64,000 nt of DNA from Methylobacterium sp. J-088. Its GTDB lineage: Bacteria > Pseudomonadota > Alphaproteobacteria > Rhizobiales > Beijerinckiaceae. Within the stretch, counting starts at the first letter, position 1. The number at the start of each line of letters is the position of its first letter. Location: contig NZ_JAKSYH010000179.1 in assembly GCF_022829295.1 (NCBI RefSeq), forward strand, positions 59,204 to 123,203, read 5' to 3'. Positions 8,514 through 15,736 of the stretch are shown one piece after another. Under the pieces are notes generated by a model, which did not search any database, was not told the DNA's origin, and saw nothing but the letters and a program-made list of their open reading frames with translations. Made by a program: the position numbers and the translations under genes.

Positions 8514-8804
8514 GTGCGCGCCCTCGGTCCCAATGCGGTTCAGCTGACCGGCCCGCGGTACAGTGCCGGGTGGCTCTTCGACCCGATGTCGCCGCGATCG
8601 CGCTCCGGGGGCGTTTGGCTCCGCCGGGCACTACTGGCGTTGCCGCTCGCGCTGGCGCTCGGCGGCTGCACGATGGTGCAGGCGGATCCGGTCGATCGGG
8701 CCACGCTCGGGCCGCTCTCACTGCTTCAGACGTCCGCCCCACATGCGGCCGCAACCGACGCCGCCGATGATGGGTCTTGGCGCCTGCGCCTGTCGCGGCT
8801 GTAG
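8514..8804 (+). CDS. small lipoprotein
   Basis: Up to 96 aa. The segment RRALLALPLALALGGC is a lipoprotein signal with lipobox LGGC, so the mature protein would be a short peptide anchored through that Cys. Two starts are possible. The GTG at 8514 has GGAGG 9 nt upstream but gives an unusually long pre-signal region. The ATG at 8586 gives a normal 27-residue lipoprotein signal but only a weak ribosome site. It sits 25 nt after the coiled-coil array and may be co-transcribed with its last gene. The mature part shows no known domain. Confidence 0.6.
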   Translation: MRALGPNAVQLTGPRYSAGWLFDPMSPRSRSGGVWLRRALLALPLALALGGCTMVQADPVDRATLGPLSLLQTSAPHAAATDAADDGSWRLRLSRL

Positions 8805-8911
8805 ACCTGAAGCGCCACGTCTGGTGGGCGGCCGCCATCGTTTGCGCCTCCTGAACCCTCGTCGGCCTAAGCCCCCAAGAAAGGGTAACCGGCGTCAGGC
8901 GGAGGGAGGAC

Positions 8912-8958
8912 TGGAGCGGGCGATCGGGATCGAACCGACGACATTCAGCTTGGGAAGC
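8912..8958. repeat. attL: 47-bp copy of the tRNA-Gly 3' part
   Basis: Identical over 47 bp to positions 25871-25917, in direct orientation. The shared segment runs from the encoded CCA through the T-arm, variable loop and 3' half of the anticodon arm of tRNA-Gly. It is not a functional tRNA, because the 5' part is absent. It marks the left junction of the integrated element. Confidence 0.93.
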
Positions 8959-8989
8959 ACAGGTAAGCCGCTGATCTGATTGACCCATG

Positions 8990-9016
8990 TTCCTCGTCGC
9001 ACGGCGACGAAAGGAA
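8990..9016 (+). promoter_or_regulatory. hairpin covering the ribosome site of the first element gene
   Basis: TTCC-TCGTCGC pairs with GCGACGA-AA-GGAA: an 11-bp stem with a 2-nt bulge and a 3-nt loop. The 3' arm contains the AAGGAA that would serve the GTG at 9023, so folding would hide the ribosome site. Confidence 0.4.
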
Positions 9017-9022
9017 CGTGTC

Positions 9023-9238
9023 GTGGCTCATCGAAAAGGAAACGCCGTCGCGGGGGTTGGAGCCCGCAACGGCGCAAAACAGATCGGCACCCGCAAAGGA
9101 ACCGGGGTCAGCAATAGGGCGGATCGGGCCGCCGTGGCAAGCGCCCTGACAGCTGTCCTGGACTGCCGCGGCATGGTGCTGGCGGTCGTCAGCAGCCGCG
9201 TCGAGGCGCGGGCCTACCTACGGGGAGGCTGCGCATGA
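9023..9238 (+). CDS. small element protein of unknown function
   Basis: 71 aa, starting at GTG 9023 with AAGGAA 6 nt upstream. The N-terminal third is basic (His, Lys, Arg, Asn), followed by SALTAVLDCRGMVLAVVSSR. No recognised domain. It is the first gene inside the left end of the element and overlaps the next gene by 4 nt (ATGA), so it starts the replication operon. Confidence 0.55.
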   Translation: MAHRKGNAVAGVGARNGAKQIGTRKGTGVSNRADRAAVASALTAVLDCRGMVLAVVSSRVEARAYLRGGCA

Positions 9239-9426
9239 CGCGCCGCGACCTCGCCCCGATCATCGCCCGAGTGCTGGTAGAGAACCCGCCGGAGCCGATG
9301 AGCACCAACGGCACGGTGCTGTGGATCTTCCGGACCTGGCCCGACTGCTCCGGAGAGGAAGCCCTACGCGCCATCGAGATCGCTGACGAGTTGATCGCGG
9401 TCGACTGCATGGCGCGGGAGGCCTGA
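9235..9426 (+). CDS. small element protein of unknown function
   Basis: 63 aa, MTRRDLAPIIARVLVENPPE, with no known motif. Start coupled to the previous gene by ATGA; the replication initiator begins 3 nt after its stop. The size and tight packing are typical of phage early genes. Confidence 0.6.
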   Translation: MTRRDLAPIIARVLVENPPEPMSTNGTVLWIFRTWPDCSGEEALRAIEIADELIAVDCMAREA

Positions 9427-9429
9427 CCC

Positions 9430-10251
9430 ATGGCAGCCGTCACGCTCCTCCAGAAATGGCAGCTGTTGCAGGCGATCCTGGCGGACGCTGAGTTGCCGGC
9501 GACCGCGAAGCTGGTTGCGGCCCGGCTGCTCTATCACCACAGCGCACAGACCGGCCGCTGCTCGCCCTCGTATCAAACAGTGGCCGATGGGATCGCCCTT
9601 CAGCGTCGAGCCGTGATCCGGGCGGTACAGGATCTCGAAGCTCGCGGCTGGCTGATCGTGAGCCGGGTCAAGGGCGGCGATCCGTCCGCAGCTCAGGGGT
9701 TCGTGACGAACGGATTCCGGATCAATTTCGACCGGTCCAACGAGTCCCCCCCGGTGCACGGTGAGACACTCCCCCCGGTGTCTGATGAGACACTCCCCCC
9801 CGGTGCACCGGGAGACACTCCCCCCGGTGTCTCGCAAGACACCCCCGGAGTGTCTGGTGAGGCACTCCCCCCAGTGTCTGGTGAGACACCCAACTCAGGG
9901 AAAGATACAGGGAAAGGAAACAGGGAAGAGTCTCCCCCAACCCCCTCAGCCTTCGACGAGTGGTGGGAGACGTACCCGCGGCGCGATGGGAAGATCGCTG
10001 CCCGGAAGGCCTTCGATCGAGCGCTGAAGGATCGAGCTGCGACGGTCGAGGAGTTGATCGCCGGAGCCCGCCGCTACGCCGATTCCCGGGCCGGCCAGGA
10101 TCCGAAATTCACGAAAGTCCCGACCACTTGGCTGAACGGAGGCCATTGGGCCGACGAACCCGCGCCCCGCCACACGGTGACAGTTGCAAACGGCCGGCAG
10201 TCGTTCAGTGCCCTCGACGCCCTCCGGAGGAATCTCTGCGATGACGAATGA
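9430..10251 (+). CDS. O-like replication initiator with winged-helix N-terminus
   Basis: 273 aa in three parts. Residues 1-95 form a helix-turn-helix/winged-helix domain (TAKLVAARLLYHH, CSPSYQTVADGIALQRRAVIRAVQDLEARGWL). Residues 104-155 are a Pro/Thr/Gly-rich linker encoded by the iterons. Residues 173-245 match the C-terminal domain of phage replication proteins (FDEWWETYPRRDGKIAARKAF, then VPTTWLNGGHWADE). It should bind the iterons in its own gene and recruit the replicative helicase, as lambda O does. The next gene overlaps it by 11 nt and sits where a helicase loader would be expected. Homology to O itself is not shown; the analogy rests on layout and domain order. Confidence 0.8.
   Translation: MAAVTLLQKWQLLQAILADAELPATAKLVAARLLYHHSAQTGRCSPSYQTVADGIALQRRAVIRAVQDLEARGWLIVSRVKGGDPSAAQGFVTNGFRINFDRSNESPPVHGETLPPVSDETLPPGAPGDTPPGVSQDTPGVSGEALPPVSGETPNSGKDTGKGNREESPPTPSAFDEWWETYPRRDGKIAARKAFDRALKDRAATVEELIAGARRYADSRAGQDPKFTKVPTTWLNGGHWADEPAPRHTVTVANGRQSFSALDALRRNLCDDE
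9742..9891 (+). repeat. iteron array, putative replication origin
   Basis: About seven direct repeats starting at 9742, 9763, 9787, 9812, 9836, 9859 and 9883, spaced 21-25 nt. The core is AGACAC-TCCCCCCG-GTGTCT, itself an interrupted palindrome; copies at 9763 and 9812 match best, those at 9742 and 9883 are incomplete. The repeats lie in the linker-coding part of the initiator gene. The unit at 9787 has one extra C and that at 9836 is one base short, so the intervening copy is translated in another frame (DTPPGVSQ versus ETLPPVSD). The DNA repeat is conserved where the peptide is not. Confidence 0.82.
9892..9934 (+). other. purine/A-rich tract next to iterons, candidate unwinding element
   Basis: Immediately after the last iteron the sequence becomes A/G-rich with repeated GGGAAAG-type blocks, in strong contrast to the C-rich iterons. 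In lambda the region beside the O-gene iterons is the AT-rich unwinding site; the same role is inferred here from position. Confidence 0.4.
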
Positions 10252-10861
10252 GATCACCACCGCCCGAGCACGTTCGCTCAGCCGCAACAGCGCGCTGCCC
10301 AACTTGGACCGCCAGCTCAGTGTTGAGGTTCTCCTCGCGAGACTGGGCCAAGTAAACATGATTAGCTTCACGACTTCGATCCCAGACGCAAGCTTTTTGG
10401 CTCGAAACTCGCGGGAGCTGCAGCGAGTTCGCGAGCAGGTTGATGCGGGACCCGATGCAAATTTGCTGCTGAGTCTGGTCGAAAACACTACAGACGCGCT
10501 GCAAACGGATCCTGATCCGAAAGTAACCGCGGTAGCGGTCGCCCTTTTGTTTGATAGCCGGGCTCGGCAGCCAGCGAACCCGATCACTTACCTCAGCATC
10601 TTGTGCAGCGACCTCGTGAGACTGGGCTTTCAGCCCGCGGTAGTCGCCGCAGCATGTCAGAGACTTCGAGAGACGACAGCATTCATTCCAGAGATATGCG
10701 AAGTCATAGAGGCTTGCCGCAAGGTTCAATTACAATACAGAGCCACCGCGCGAATGGCGTCGCTGGTGCTGCAAACTCGAATGGAGGCAGTAGCGGCGAT
10801 CCGGGAAGCCGAGAGCTTGCCGCCACCGGCTCGTAAGCCGCGCGATTGCGGCGGCTGGTGA
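10241..10861 (+). CDS. probable replication partner of the initiator (helicase-loader position)
   Basis: 206 aa, ATG 10241 with GGAGGA 10 nt upstream, overlapping the initiator gene by 11 nt. The C-terminal part (ITYLSILCSDLVRLGFQPAV, then FIPEICEVIEACRKV) resembles a segment common in phage proteins encoded directly after initiators. By position it would be the lambda P-like helicase loader, but I see no diagnostic ATPase or helicase motif. Its codon use is less GC-biased than the packaging genes. Replication partner is a moderate inference; exact function open. Confidence 0.6.
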   Translation: MTNEITTARARSLSRNSALPNLDRQLSVEVLLARLGQVNMISFTTSIPDASFLARNSRELQRVREQVDAGPDANLLLSLVENTTDALQTDPDPKVTAVAVALLFDSRARQPANPITYLSILCSDLVRLGFQPAVVAAACQRLRETTAFIPEICEVIEACRKVQLQYRATARMASLVLQTRMEAVAAIREAESLPPPARKPRDCGGW

Positions 10862-10892
10862 TCAATACGAAGAACTGGCGAGAGGAACTGAA

Positions 10893-11111
10893 ATGACAGA
10901 CTCTGTCGACATGGGCTGCAAGAGCTTCAACGTCTTGACCCTGGCCGATGCTGAAGGCGGACGCCACGTGGTGATCATCTTCGAGCGTGCTGACGGCGAG
11001 CCGTCGCTGTTGCTGGCCCTGGATGCCGATACGGCGATGGCGGCGGCTGGCGACCTGATCAACTCGGCGATGACGGCGCGCGGCATGGAGCCGCCCGCGA
11101 CTGCACAGTGA
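10893..11111 (+). CDS. small element protein of unknown function
   Basis: 72 aa with GAGAGGAA upstream of the ATG. It reads as a compact alpha/beta protein (FNVLTLADAEGGRHVVIIFE, then SLLLALDADTAMAAAGDLIN). No cysteine motif, HTH or membrane segment. It lies between the replication pair and an HTH protein in the same operon. Confidence 0.6.
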   Translation: MTDSVDMGCKSFNVLTLADAEGGRHVVIIFERADGEPSLLLALDADTAMAAAGDLINSAMTARGMEPPATAQ

Positions 11112-11132
11112 GCCGTCCGGCGGGAGACGACA

Positions 11133-11357
11133 ATGATGACCGATCAGCCCCTCGCCGACGACCTGCTTGAAGGCACCGACGCCATCGCTCGGTTCCTCTA
11201 CGGCCCAGGTGGCAGCAAGCGCAAAGCACAAAGGGCGATCCATGCGGGACACATCCCGTTCTTTCGGATCGGCGGGCGGATCTGCGCCAGGAAAAGCGCG
11301 ATCATGCGGTGGATAACCACGCAGGAAACGTCGAGTATTACCGCACAGTACCGCTGA
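11133..11357 (+). CDS. excisionase/AlpA-like small HTH protein
   Basis: 74 aa. The segment GTDAIARFLYGPGGSKRKAQ followed by RAIHAGHIPFFRIGGRICAR and KSAIMRWI is the usual layout of small MerR/excisionase-type winged-helix DNA-binding proteins. GGGAGA lies upstream; ATG 11133 is followed by a second ATG. Its last codons contain part of the phased TACCG repeats in front of the packaging operon, so it could be an activator of those genes or an excision factor. AlpA-type proteins activate other satellites; that role here is inference. Confidence 0.65.
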   Translation: MMTDQPLADDLLEGTDAIARFLYGPGGSKRKAQRAIHAGHIPFFRIGGRICARKSAIMRWITTQETSSITAQYR

Positions 11358-11373
11358 GTACCGAAAAATACCG
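11339..11373 (+). promoter_or_regulatory. four TACCG repeats at exact 10-bp spacing upstream of the packaging operon
   Basis: TACCG occurs at 11339, 11349, 11359 and 11369, one helical turn apart, straddling the end of the HTH gene. A -35-like TTGACA follows at 11384-11389, though no good -10 is found at 16-18 nt. The phasing suggests an activator or repressor array on one face of the DNA, controlling the head genes that begin at 11434. Confidence 0.55.
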
Positions 11374-11433
11374 AATTTTTCCTTTGACATGATCCAGAAC
11401 GGTCCGGCAGTCCTGCACCTCTAGGATCGCCCG

Positions 11434-11670
11434 ATGCCTGAACGGCCAAAGCCACATCCCTCGAAAGACGGCATGGTCCGCGGCGTCGCCTTCCTGGCGC
11501 TCACCGCGAGCGGCGGGCGTGGCATCGACGCGATCGACCGCGAGGCGTTATTCGGCATGGCGATCGGGATTTTGCCCGGCCTGACGGAGGAACAGTTCGA
11601 GCATGGGCTCGCGCTGGCGCGCATGGCAGCGCCTGAGCTGCTGCCGCTCCTGCGGGAGGGCGTGCGCTGA
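11434..11670 (+). CDS. small protein preceding the portal
   Basis: 78 aa, starting MPERPKPHPSKDGMVRGVAF. Mixed alpha-helical composition with no recognised domain. First gene of the packaging operon; its stop overlaps the portal start (TGATG). Small genes of this kind are frequent directly before portals in HK97-type head modules. Function unknown. Confidence 0.6.
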   Translation: MPERPKPHPSKDGMVRGVAFLALTASGGRGIDAIDREALFGMAIGILPGLTEEQFEHGLALARMAAPELLPLLREGVR

Positions 11671-12971
11671 TGTGGCCCTTCACCGCCCGCGAAGAGCAGG
11701 CCGCCCCCGCGATCCTTGATGACGAGACCAAGGCAGCGCCGCCCGCGGTCGAGCGCGCCACGCTGTCGAGCCCCGACGACGAGCTCTACCTGCTGCTGAC
11801 GGGCGGATACGGGACCGGCACCGCGTCGGGCGAGAGCGTCGGGCCCAACTCGGCGTTGCGGGTCCCGGCGGTACTGGCCGCGGTCCGCGTGATCGCCAAC
11901 ACGGTCGCCAGCCTCGATGTCAGGGTGATGCGCCTTCAGGCCGATGGCGTGGCGCTGGAGGACTTCGAACATCCGGCCAACGCAATCCTCGCCCGGCCGG
12001 CCCCGTGGTCGGGCCGATTTACGTACTTCCAGACGCTCACCTTCGACGCGCTGAAGCACGGCGTCGGCTACGCGGTAGCGAACCGGCTACGAGGCGAGGT
12101 CCGCGAGCTGATCCGGATCCGGCCCGGGTCGCTGGCCTGTGATCTGAACCTCGACACGGGCGAGCCGTCCTATCGCTACGGCGATCGGGTCTACCCCTGG
12201 CAGGACGTGGTGCACGTCCAGCCGATCCCGTCCGACAACGGCGAGCTGACCAGCATCGTCAATCTCGCCCGGGAGGGCATCGGGTTCGCGGGGGTCCTGC
12301 AGAAGCACGGCGCCCGCCTGTTCGCCAACGGGGCCAAGCCCGGCGGTATCCTGAGTGTGAAGCCCTCGCCAGGCGAGAAGACCGTGTCGCCGACCGTGCT
12401 TAAGCGCGTGGCCGAGGTCTGGAGCAAGACCTTCGGCGGCGGCGGCGCCGGGAAGACCGCCGCGCTGCCGGCCGACGTGTCCTACGAGTCGCTGGCGATG
12501 AATAGCGTCGATGCGCAGTACCTCGACCTGTGGAAGCTCGCCATCCTGGAGATCGCGCGGGCGTTCGGTGTGCCGCCGCAGTTCCTTCAGGATCTGGAGC
12601 GCACGACGCACAGCAATGCCGAGGAACTTGGCCTTCAGTTCGTGCAGTTCTGCATCGCGCCGTTCTGTGGACTGTTCACGGAAGCGCATGAGCGGGTGCT
12701 GTTCACCGACGACGAGCGGAACACGTACTTCATCGAGTTCGACTACTCGGATCTGCTGCGACCGAATACGCAGGCGCTGTTCGATGCCATGCAGAAGGGC
12801 GTCGTCGGCGGCGTGCTGACCCCGAACAACGCCCGGCGGCGGATCGGCGAGCAGCCGGTGAAGGGCGGCGACACGCTGCTCGTACCGCTCAACACCCGCC
12901 CGGTGGATCAGCCCCAACCCATCGCGCAGCCGGCCACGCCGCCCGCGCCAACCCCGGAGCCGGTGCCATGA
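11670..12971 (+). CDS. HK97-family portal protein
   Basis: 433 aa, normal for the family. The N-terminal segment RVPAVLAAVRVIANTVASLDVRV, the central IVNLAREGIGFAGVLQKHGARLF-type region, and ARAFGVPPQFLQDLERTTHSN with NAEELGLQFVQFCIAPF in the last third are typical of HK97 portals. The product forms the dodecameric ring through which DNA enters the head. It overlaps the protease gene by 4 nt (ATGA), the usual order portal-protease-capsid. Confidence 0.93.
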   Translation: MWPFTAREEQAAPAILDDETKAAPPAVERATLSSPDDELYLLLTGGYGTGTASGESVGPNSALRVPAVLAAVRVIANTVASLDVRVMRLQADGVALEDFEHPANAILARPAPWSGRFTYFQTLTFDALKHGVGYAVANRLRGEVRELIRIRPGSLACDLNLDTGEPSYRYGDRVYPWQDVVHVQPIPSDNGELTSIVNLAREGIGFAGVLQKHGARLFANGAKPGGILSVKPSPGEKTVSPTVLKRVAEVWSKTFGGGGAGKTAALPADVSYESLAMNSVDAQYLDLWKLAILEIARAFGVPPQFLQDLERTTHSNAEELGLQFVQFCIAPFCGLFTEAHERVLFTDDERNTYFIEFDYSDLLRPNTQALFDAMQKGVVGGVLTPNNARRRIGEQPVKGGDTLLVPLNTRPVDQPQPIAQPATPPAPTPEPVP

Positions 12972-13510
12972 GCGAGAACAAGGCCGGCGCCGTCCTGCCG
13001 ATCGAGGCGAAGGCGATCGGGGATACGGGCGAGTTCGAGGGCTACGCCAGCACGTACGGCGTGGACCAGGGCCGCGACCGCGTGTTGCCCGGCGCTTTCG
13101 CCGAGAGCCTGCGCATCCGCGGCGCAGCGCGGGTGAAGATGCTGCGGGACCATGATCCCCGGCAGCTCATCGGCGTTTGGACCGCGATGGCCGAGGATGG
13201 CCGCGGGCTGCACGTGAAGGGCCGGGTCATCGTCGAGACGCAAGCGGGCCGCGAGGCGCACGCGCTGATGAAGGCGGGCGCGCTCGACTCCCTGTCCATC
13301 GGCTTTCGCACCGTTCGGCACCGGATGGACCGCAAGAGCGGCGAGCGCCTGCTCGAGGCGCTCGACCTCCGCGAGATCAGCCTCACCGGCTTCCCGATGA
13401 ACGAGGCCGCCACGGTCTCGCACGTGAAGCACACCCTCAACGACCCCGCACAGGCGCGTCGCCTCGTGCAGGCCCTCGACCGCGCCACAGCGGCACTCGG
13501 AAGGAACTGA
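12968..13510 (+). CDS. HK97-family prohead protease
   Basis: 180 aa. FEGYASTYGVDQGRDRVLPG, then VKMLRDHDPRQLIG with catalytic His near residue 62, and ALDSLSIGFRT with catalytic Ser near residue 110: the layout of HK97 gp4-type serine proteases (His65 and Ser113 in HK97). It cleaves the capsid delta domain and itself during head maturation. Start overlaps the portal stop; the capsid gene begins 2 nt after its stop. Confidence 0.92.
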   Translation: MSENKAGAVLPIEAKAIGDTGEFEGYASTYGVDQGRDRVLPGAFAESLRIRGAARVKMLRDHDPRQLIGVWTAMAEDGRGLHVKGRVIVETQAGREAHALMKAGALDSLSIGFRTVRHRMDRKSGERLLEALDLREISLTGFPMNEAATVSHVKHTLNDPAQARRLVQALDRATAALGRN

Positions 13511-13512
13511 TC

Positions 13513-14733
13513 ATGGACACGCGAGGCGCTTTCGATCCCGACCTGATCGGGCTGGAGTTCAAGGACGAGACCGGCGGCGCTGGCGGCGGCGAGGGTGGCG
13601 GCGAAGGCGAGACCGATGTGGCCGCCGCCGTCGCGCGGCTCCAGACCGGCTTCGACACGAAGATGGCCGAGATGGGCCGGGACCTGAAGGCGGCGAACGA
13701 TCGCGCCGACGCGCTGGAGGTGCGGATGAACCGTCCGGGCGGCCAGGCCGCCCAGGGCAGCGCGCCTCAGCTCACGGGCGAGCAGAAGGCGTTCTTCGGC
13801 CTGATCCGCGCCGGCAGAGACGCACTCACCGCGGAGGAGCTGAAGATGCTCCGCGTCGCGGATGGCCCGTCCGGCGGCTACCTCGCCCCGCCCGAGTTTA
13901 CCACCGAGATGATTCGCAACCTGGTGCAGATGAGCCCGGTCCGCGCCGCGGCCCGCGTCGGCAGCATGTCGGCAGCCAGCCTCTACATCCCTCGCCGGAC
14001 GCAGAACGTCACGGCCCGGTGGGTCGGCGAGATCGAGACGCGCAGCCCGACGCAGCCGCAGTTCGGCCAGATCGAGGTGGTGGCGCACGAGGCCGCGGCC
14101 TACGTCGATGTGAGCAACGCCCTGCTGGAGGACGCCGCGATCGACATTGGCGCCGAGCTCGCCTTCGACTTCGGCGAGGAGTTCGGGCGATTGGAGGGCC
14201 AGAGCTTCATCCTCGGCAACGGTGTGAAGAAGCCCCTGGGTCTGCTGGCCGACAACACTGTTCCGGTGGTGCCCTTCTCGGCCGCTGCGATCCTGGCGGC
14301 CCCACCCGCAAAGGGCACGCAGGCGCCGTTCGCCGATGCCCTGGTGGCCTTCATGTACAGCCTGCCGATCTTCTACCGGTCGCGGGCTGCGTGGATGATG
14401 AACGGCCCGACCATCGGCCTCATCCGCGGGATGCGGGACACGACCGGCCGCTTCCTGTGGCAGGAGTCCCTGGCCGCCGGCGAGCCGCCGACGTTGCTCG
14501 GCCGGCCGGTGATCGAGGCGCCAGACATGCCCGACGTGGCGGCCGGCAACATCCCGATCCTGTTCGGCGACTTCCAGCGCGGATACCGGATCTACGATCG
14601 CGTCGGCGTCAGCTTCCTCCGCGATCCGTACACGCTCGCCACCGTGGGTCAGACCCGCTTCCATGCTCGGATGCGCGTCGGTGCGGCCCCCGTGCAGACC
14701 GAGGCCTATCGCGGCCTCAGCGTCACCGCCTGA
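13513..14733 (+). CDS. HK97-fold major capsid protein
   Basis: 406 aa from ATG 13513. Residues 1-80 are an acidic Gly-rich then coiled-coil delta domain (AAAVARLQTGFDTKMAEMGR), which the adjacent protease would remove. The rest is an HK97 capsid fold: GGYLAPPEFTTEMIRNLVQMS at the start of the mature part, WVGEIETRSPTQPQFGQIEV in the middle and GDFQRGYRIYDRVGVSFLRD near the end. The element can therefore build its own head. Longer reading from an upstream ATG is a shadow across the protease gene. Confidence 0.93.
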   Translation: MDTRGAFDPDLIGLEFKDETGGAGGGEGGGEGETDVAAAVARLQTGFDTKMAEMGRDLKAANDRADALEVRMNRPGGQAAQGSAPQLTGEQKAFFGLIRAGRDALTAEELKMLRVADGPSGGYLAPPEFTTEMIRNLVQMSPVRAAARVGSMSAASLYIPRRTQNVTARWVGEIETRSPTQPQFGQIEVVAHEAAAYVDVSNALLEDAAIDIGAELAFDFGEEFGRLEGQSFILGNGVKKPLGLLADNTVPVVPFSAAAILAAPPAKGTQAPFADALVAFMYSLPIFYRSRAAWMMNGPTIGLIRGMRDTTGRFLWQESLAAGEPPTLLGRPVIEAPDMPDVAAGNIPILFGDFQRGYRIYDRVGVSFLRDPYTLATVGQTRFHARMRVGAAPVQTEAYRGLSVTA

Positions 14734-14795
14734 TCCCGATCGGCGCCAGACCGGCGCCGTTCGCCCCGCAACCTCTCGCAGAAGGAACGGCGCCG

Positions 14796-15263
14796 ATGCG
14801 CGACCTCGCTTCCAAGATTCAGGCGCTCAGCGCCATCGCTCCGGGCATCTACAAAGCCGATCCGGACGCCGCTTCGATCGACCGCGCCGGCTTCGAGTCG
14901 GTGACGTTCCTGATCAGCATCGGCGTCGGCGGTATCACCTTCACCGATGCCAACAACATCCGGTTCAAGATGGAGGACAGCGACGACGGCGTGAACTGGA
15001 ACGCGGTTTTGCTGTCGAACCTCGCGCCGCTGCTCAAGAACCCGGACGGAACGGCCACGATCGACACCGGGATCGACACGTTCCTGCTGATCAATCAGGC
15101 GCACCCGGCCGCGACGGTCAACCGGCAGGGCTATGTCGACGGCTATGCCGGCGAGCGCCGCTACGTCCGAGTGCGGGCCGTCTTCGGGGGCTCGCACAGC
15201 AGCGGCACGCCGATCTCGGTGACGGCTCTGCTGGGATCCTTCCGCCAAGCGCCGATCGCCTGA
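14796..15263 (+). CDS. head-associated protein of unknown function
   Basis: 155 aa, AAGGAA upstream of the ATG. Predicted beta-rich (FESVTFLISIGVGGITFTD, NNIRFKMEDSDDGVNW, GERRYVRVRAVFGG). Proteins with a similar D-G-x-x-W motif and beta-rich layout are often encoded next to capsid genes and may be decoration or minor head proteins. It lies 62 nt after the capsid gene. The role is inferred from position. Confidence 0.65.
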   Translation: MRDLASKIQALSAIAPGIYKADPDAASIDRAGFESVTFLISIGVGGITFTDANNIRFKMEDSDDGVNWNAVLLSNLAPLLKNPDGTATIDTGIDTFLLINQAHPAATVNRQGYVDGYAGERRYVRVRAVFGGSHSSGTPISVTALLGSFRQAPIA

Positions 15264-15265
15264 CC

Positions 15266-15721
15266 ATGCAGCGCGCGCCTCGCCGTTGTGCCTGCGGCCA
15301 CCGCATCGATCCCGGTGCGCTGTGCCCGTGCCAGCGTAGGCGCGCCGCTGCTGCCGATGCGCAGCGACCGACCGCCCGCGAGCGCGGCTACAGCTCGAAG
15401 TGGGAGCGCGAGAGTAAGGCGTTCCTCGCATTGCCCGGCAACGAGCGCTGCGCCTGCGGCTGCGGTCGCAAGGCCGACATGGTTGACCACCGCGAGGCCC
15501 ACCGCGGTGATCATCATCTGTTCTGGCGCCGGTCCAACTGGCAGCCGATGGCCCGCGGCTGCAACAGCCGAAAGGCGGTGCGCGAGGAAGGCGGGTTCGG
15601 TCGCGCTCCGAAACCACCCCCCACCCGGGGGGAGGGTCCGAACGACGGCGAGGGGGAGCACGGACCGCATGGGGACCGTGACGCGTCACACACGAAATTT
15701 TTTCCGGCTGCGAAATCGTGA
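15266..15721 (+). CDS. HNH endonuclease of the packaging module
   Basis: 151 aa. An N-terminal Cys-rich knuckle (CACGHRIDPGALCPC) is followed by RGYSSKWERESKAFLA, the CACGCG zinc-site segment, then DHREAHRGDHHLFWRRSNWQ and MARGCNSRKAVREEGG, the HNH core. In cos phages an HNH protein beside the terminase is needed for cos cleavage, and cf-PICIs also carry one. It follows the previous gene by 2 nt. The Pro/Gly-rich tail after about residue 115 is probably disordered. Confidence 0.88.
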   Translation: MQRAPRRCACGHRIDPGALCPCQRRRAAAADAQRPTARERGYSSKWERESKAFLALPGNERCACGCGRKADMVDHREAHRGDHHLFWRRSNWQPMARGCNSRKAVREEGGFGRAPKPPPTRGEGPNDGEGEHGPHGDRDASHTKFFPAAKS

Positions 15722-15736
15722 TTTTGGGGCAGCGAA

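Noticed and set aside
8912..8958. A second tRNA-Gly gene
   Set aside because: Only the 3' 47 nt are present; the D-arm, 5' acceptor strand and 5' half of the anticodon stem are missing.
9742..9891. CRISPR-like array
   Set aside because: Repeats are directly adjacent, with only about 3 variable bases between cores and no unique spacers; they lie in a coding region. Iterons fit better.
9693..9940. Minus-strand ORFs with repeated GVSPDTGG-type peptides
   Set aside because: They are the complement of the iteron repeats inside the initiator gene, with no ribosome site and low-complexity translation.
11384..11410. Sigma-70 promoter for the packaging operon
   Set aside because: TTGACA is present but no acceptable -10 lies 16-18 nt downstream, so I did not list it as a promoter on its own.
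13042..14664. 540-aa minus-strand ORF opposite capsid and protease
   Set aside because: Antisense shadow; the His/Arg/Gly-rich translation matches no family, while the plus strand encodes a clear HK97 module.
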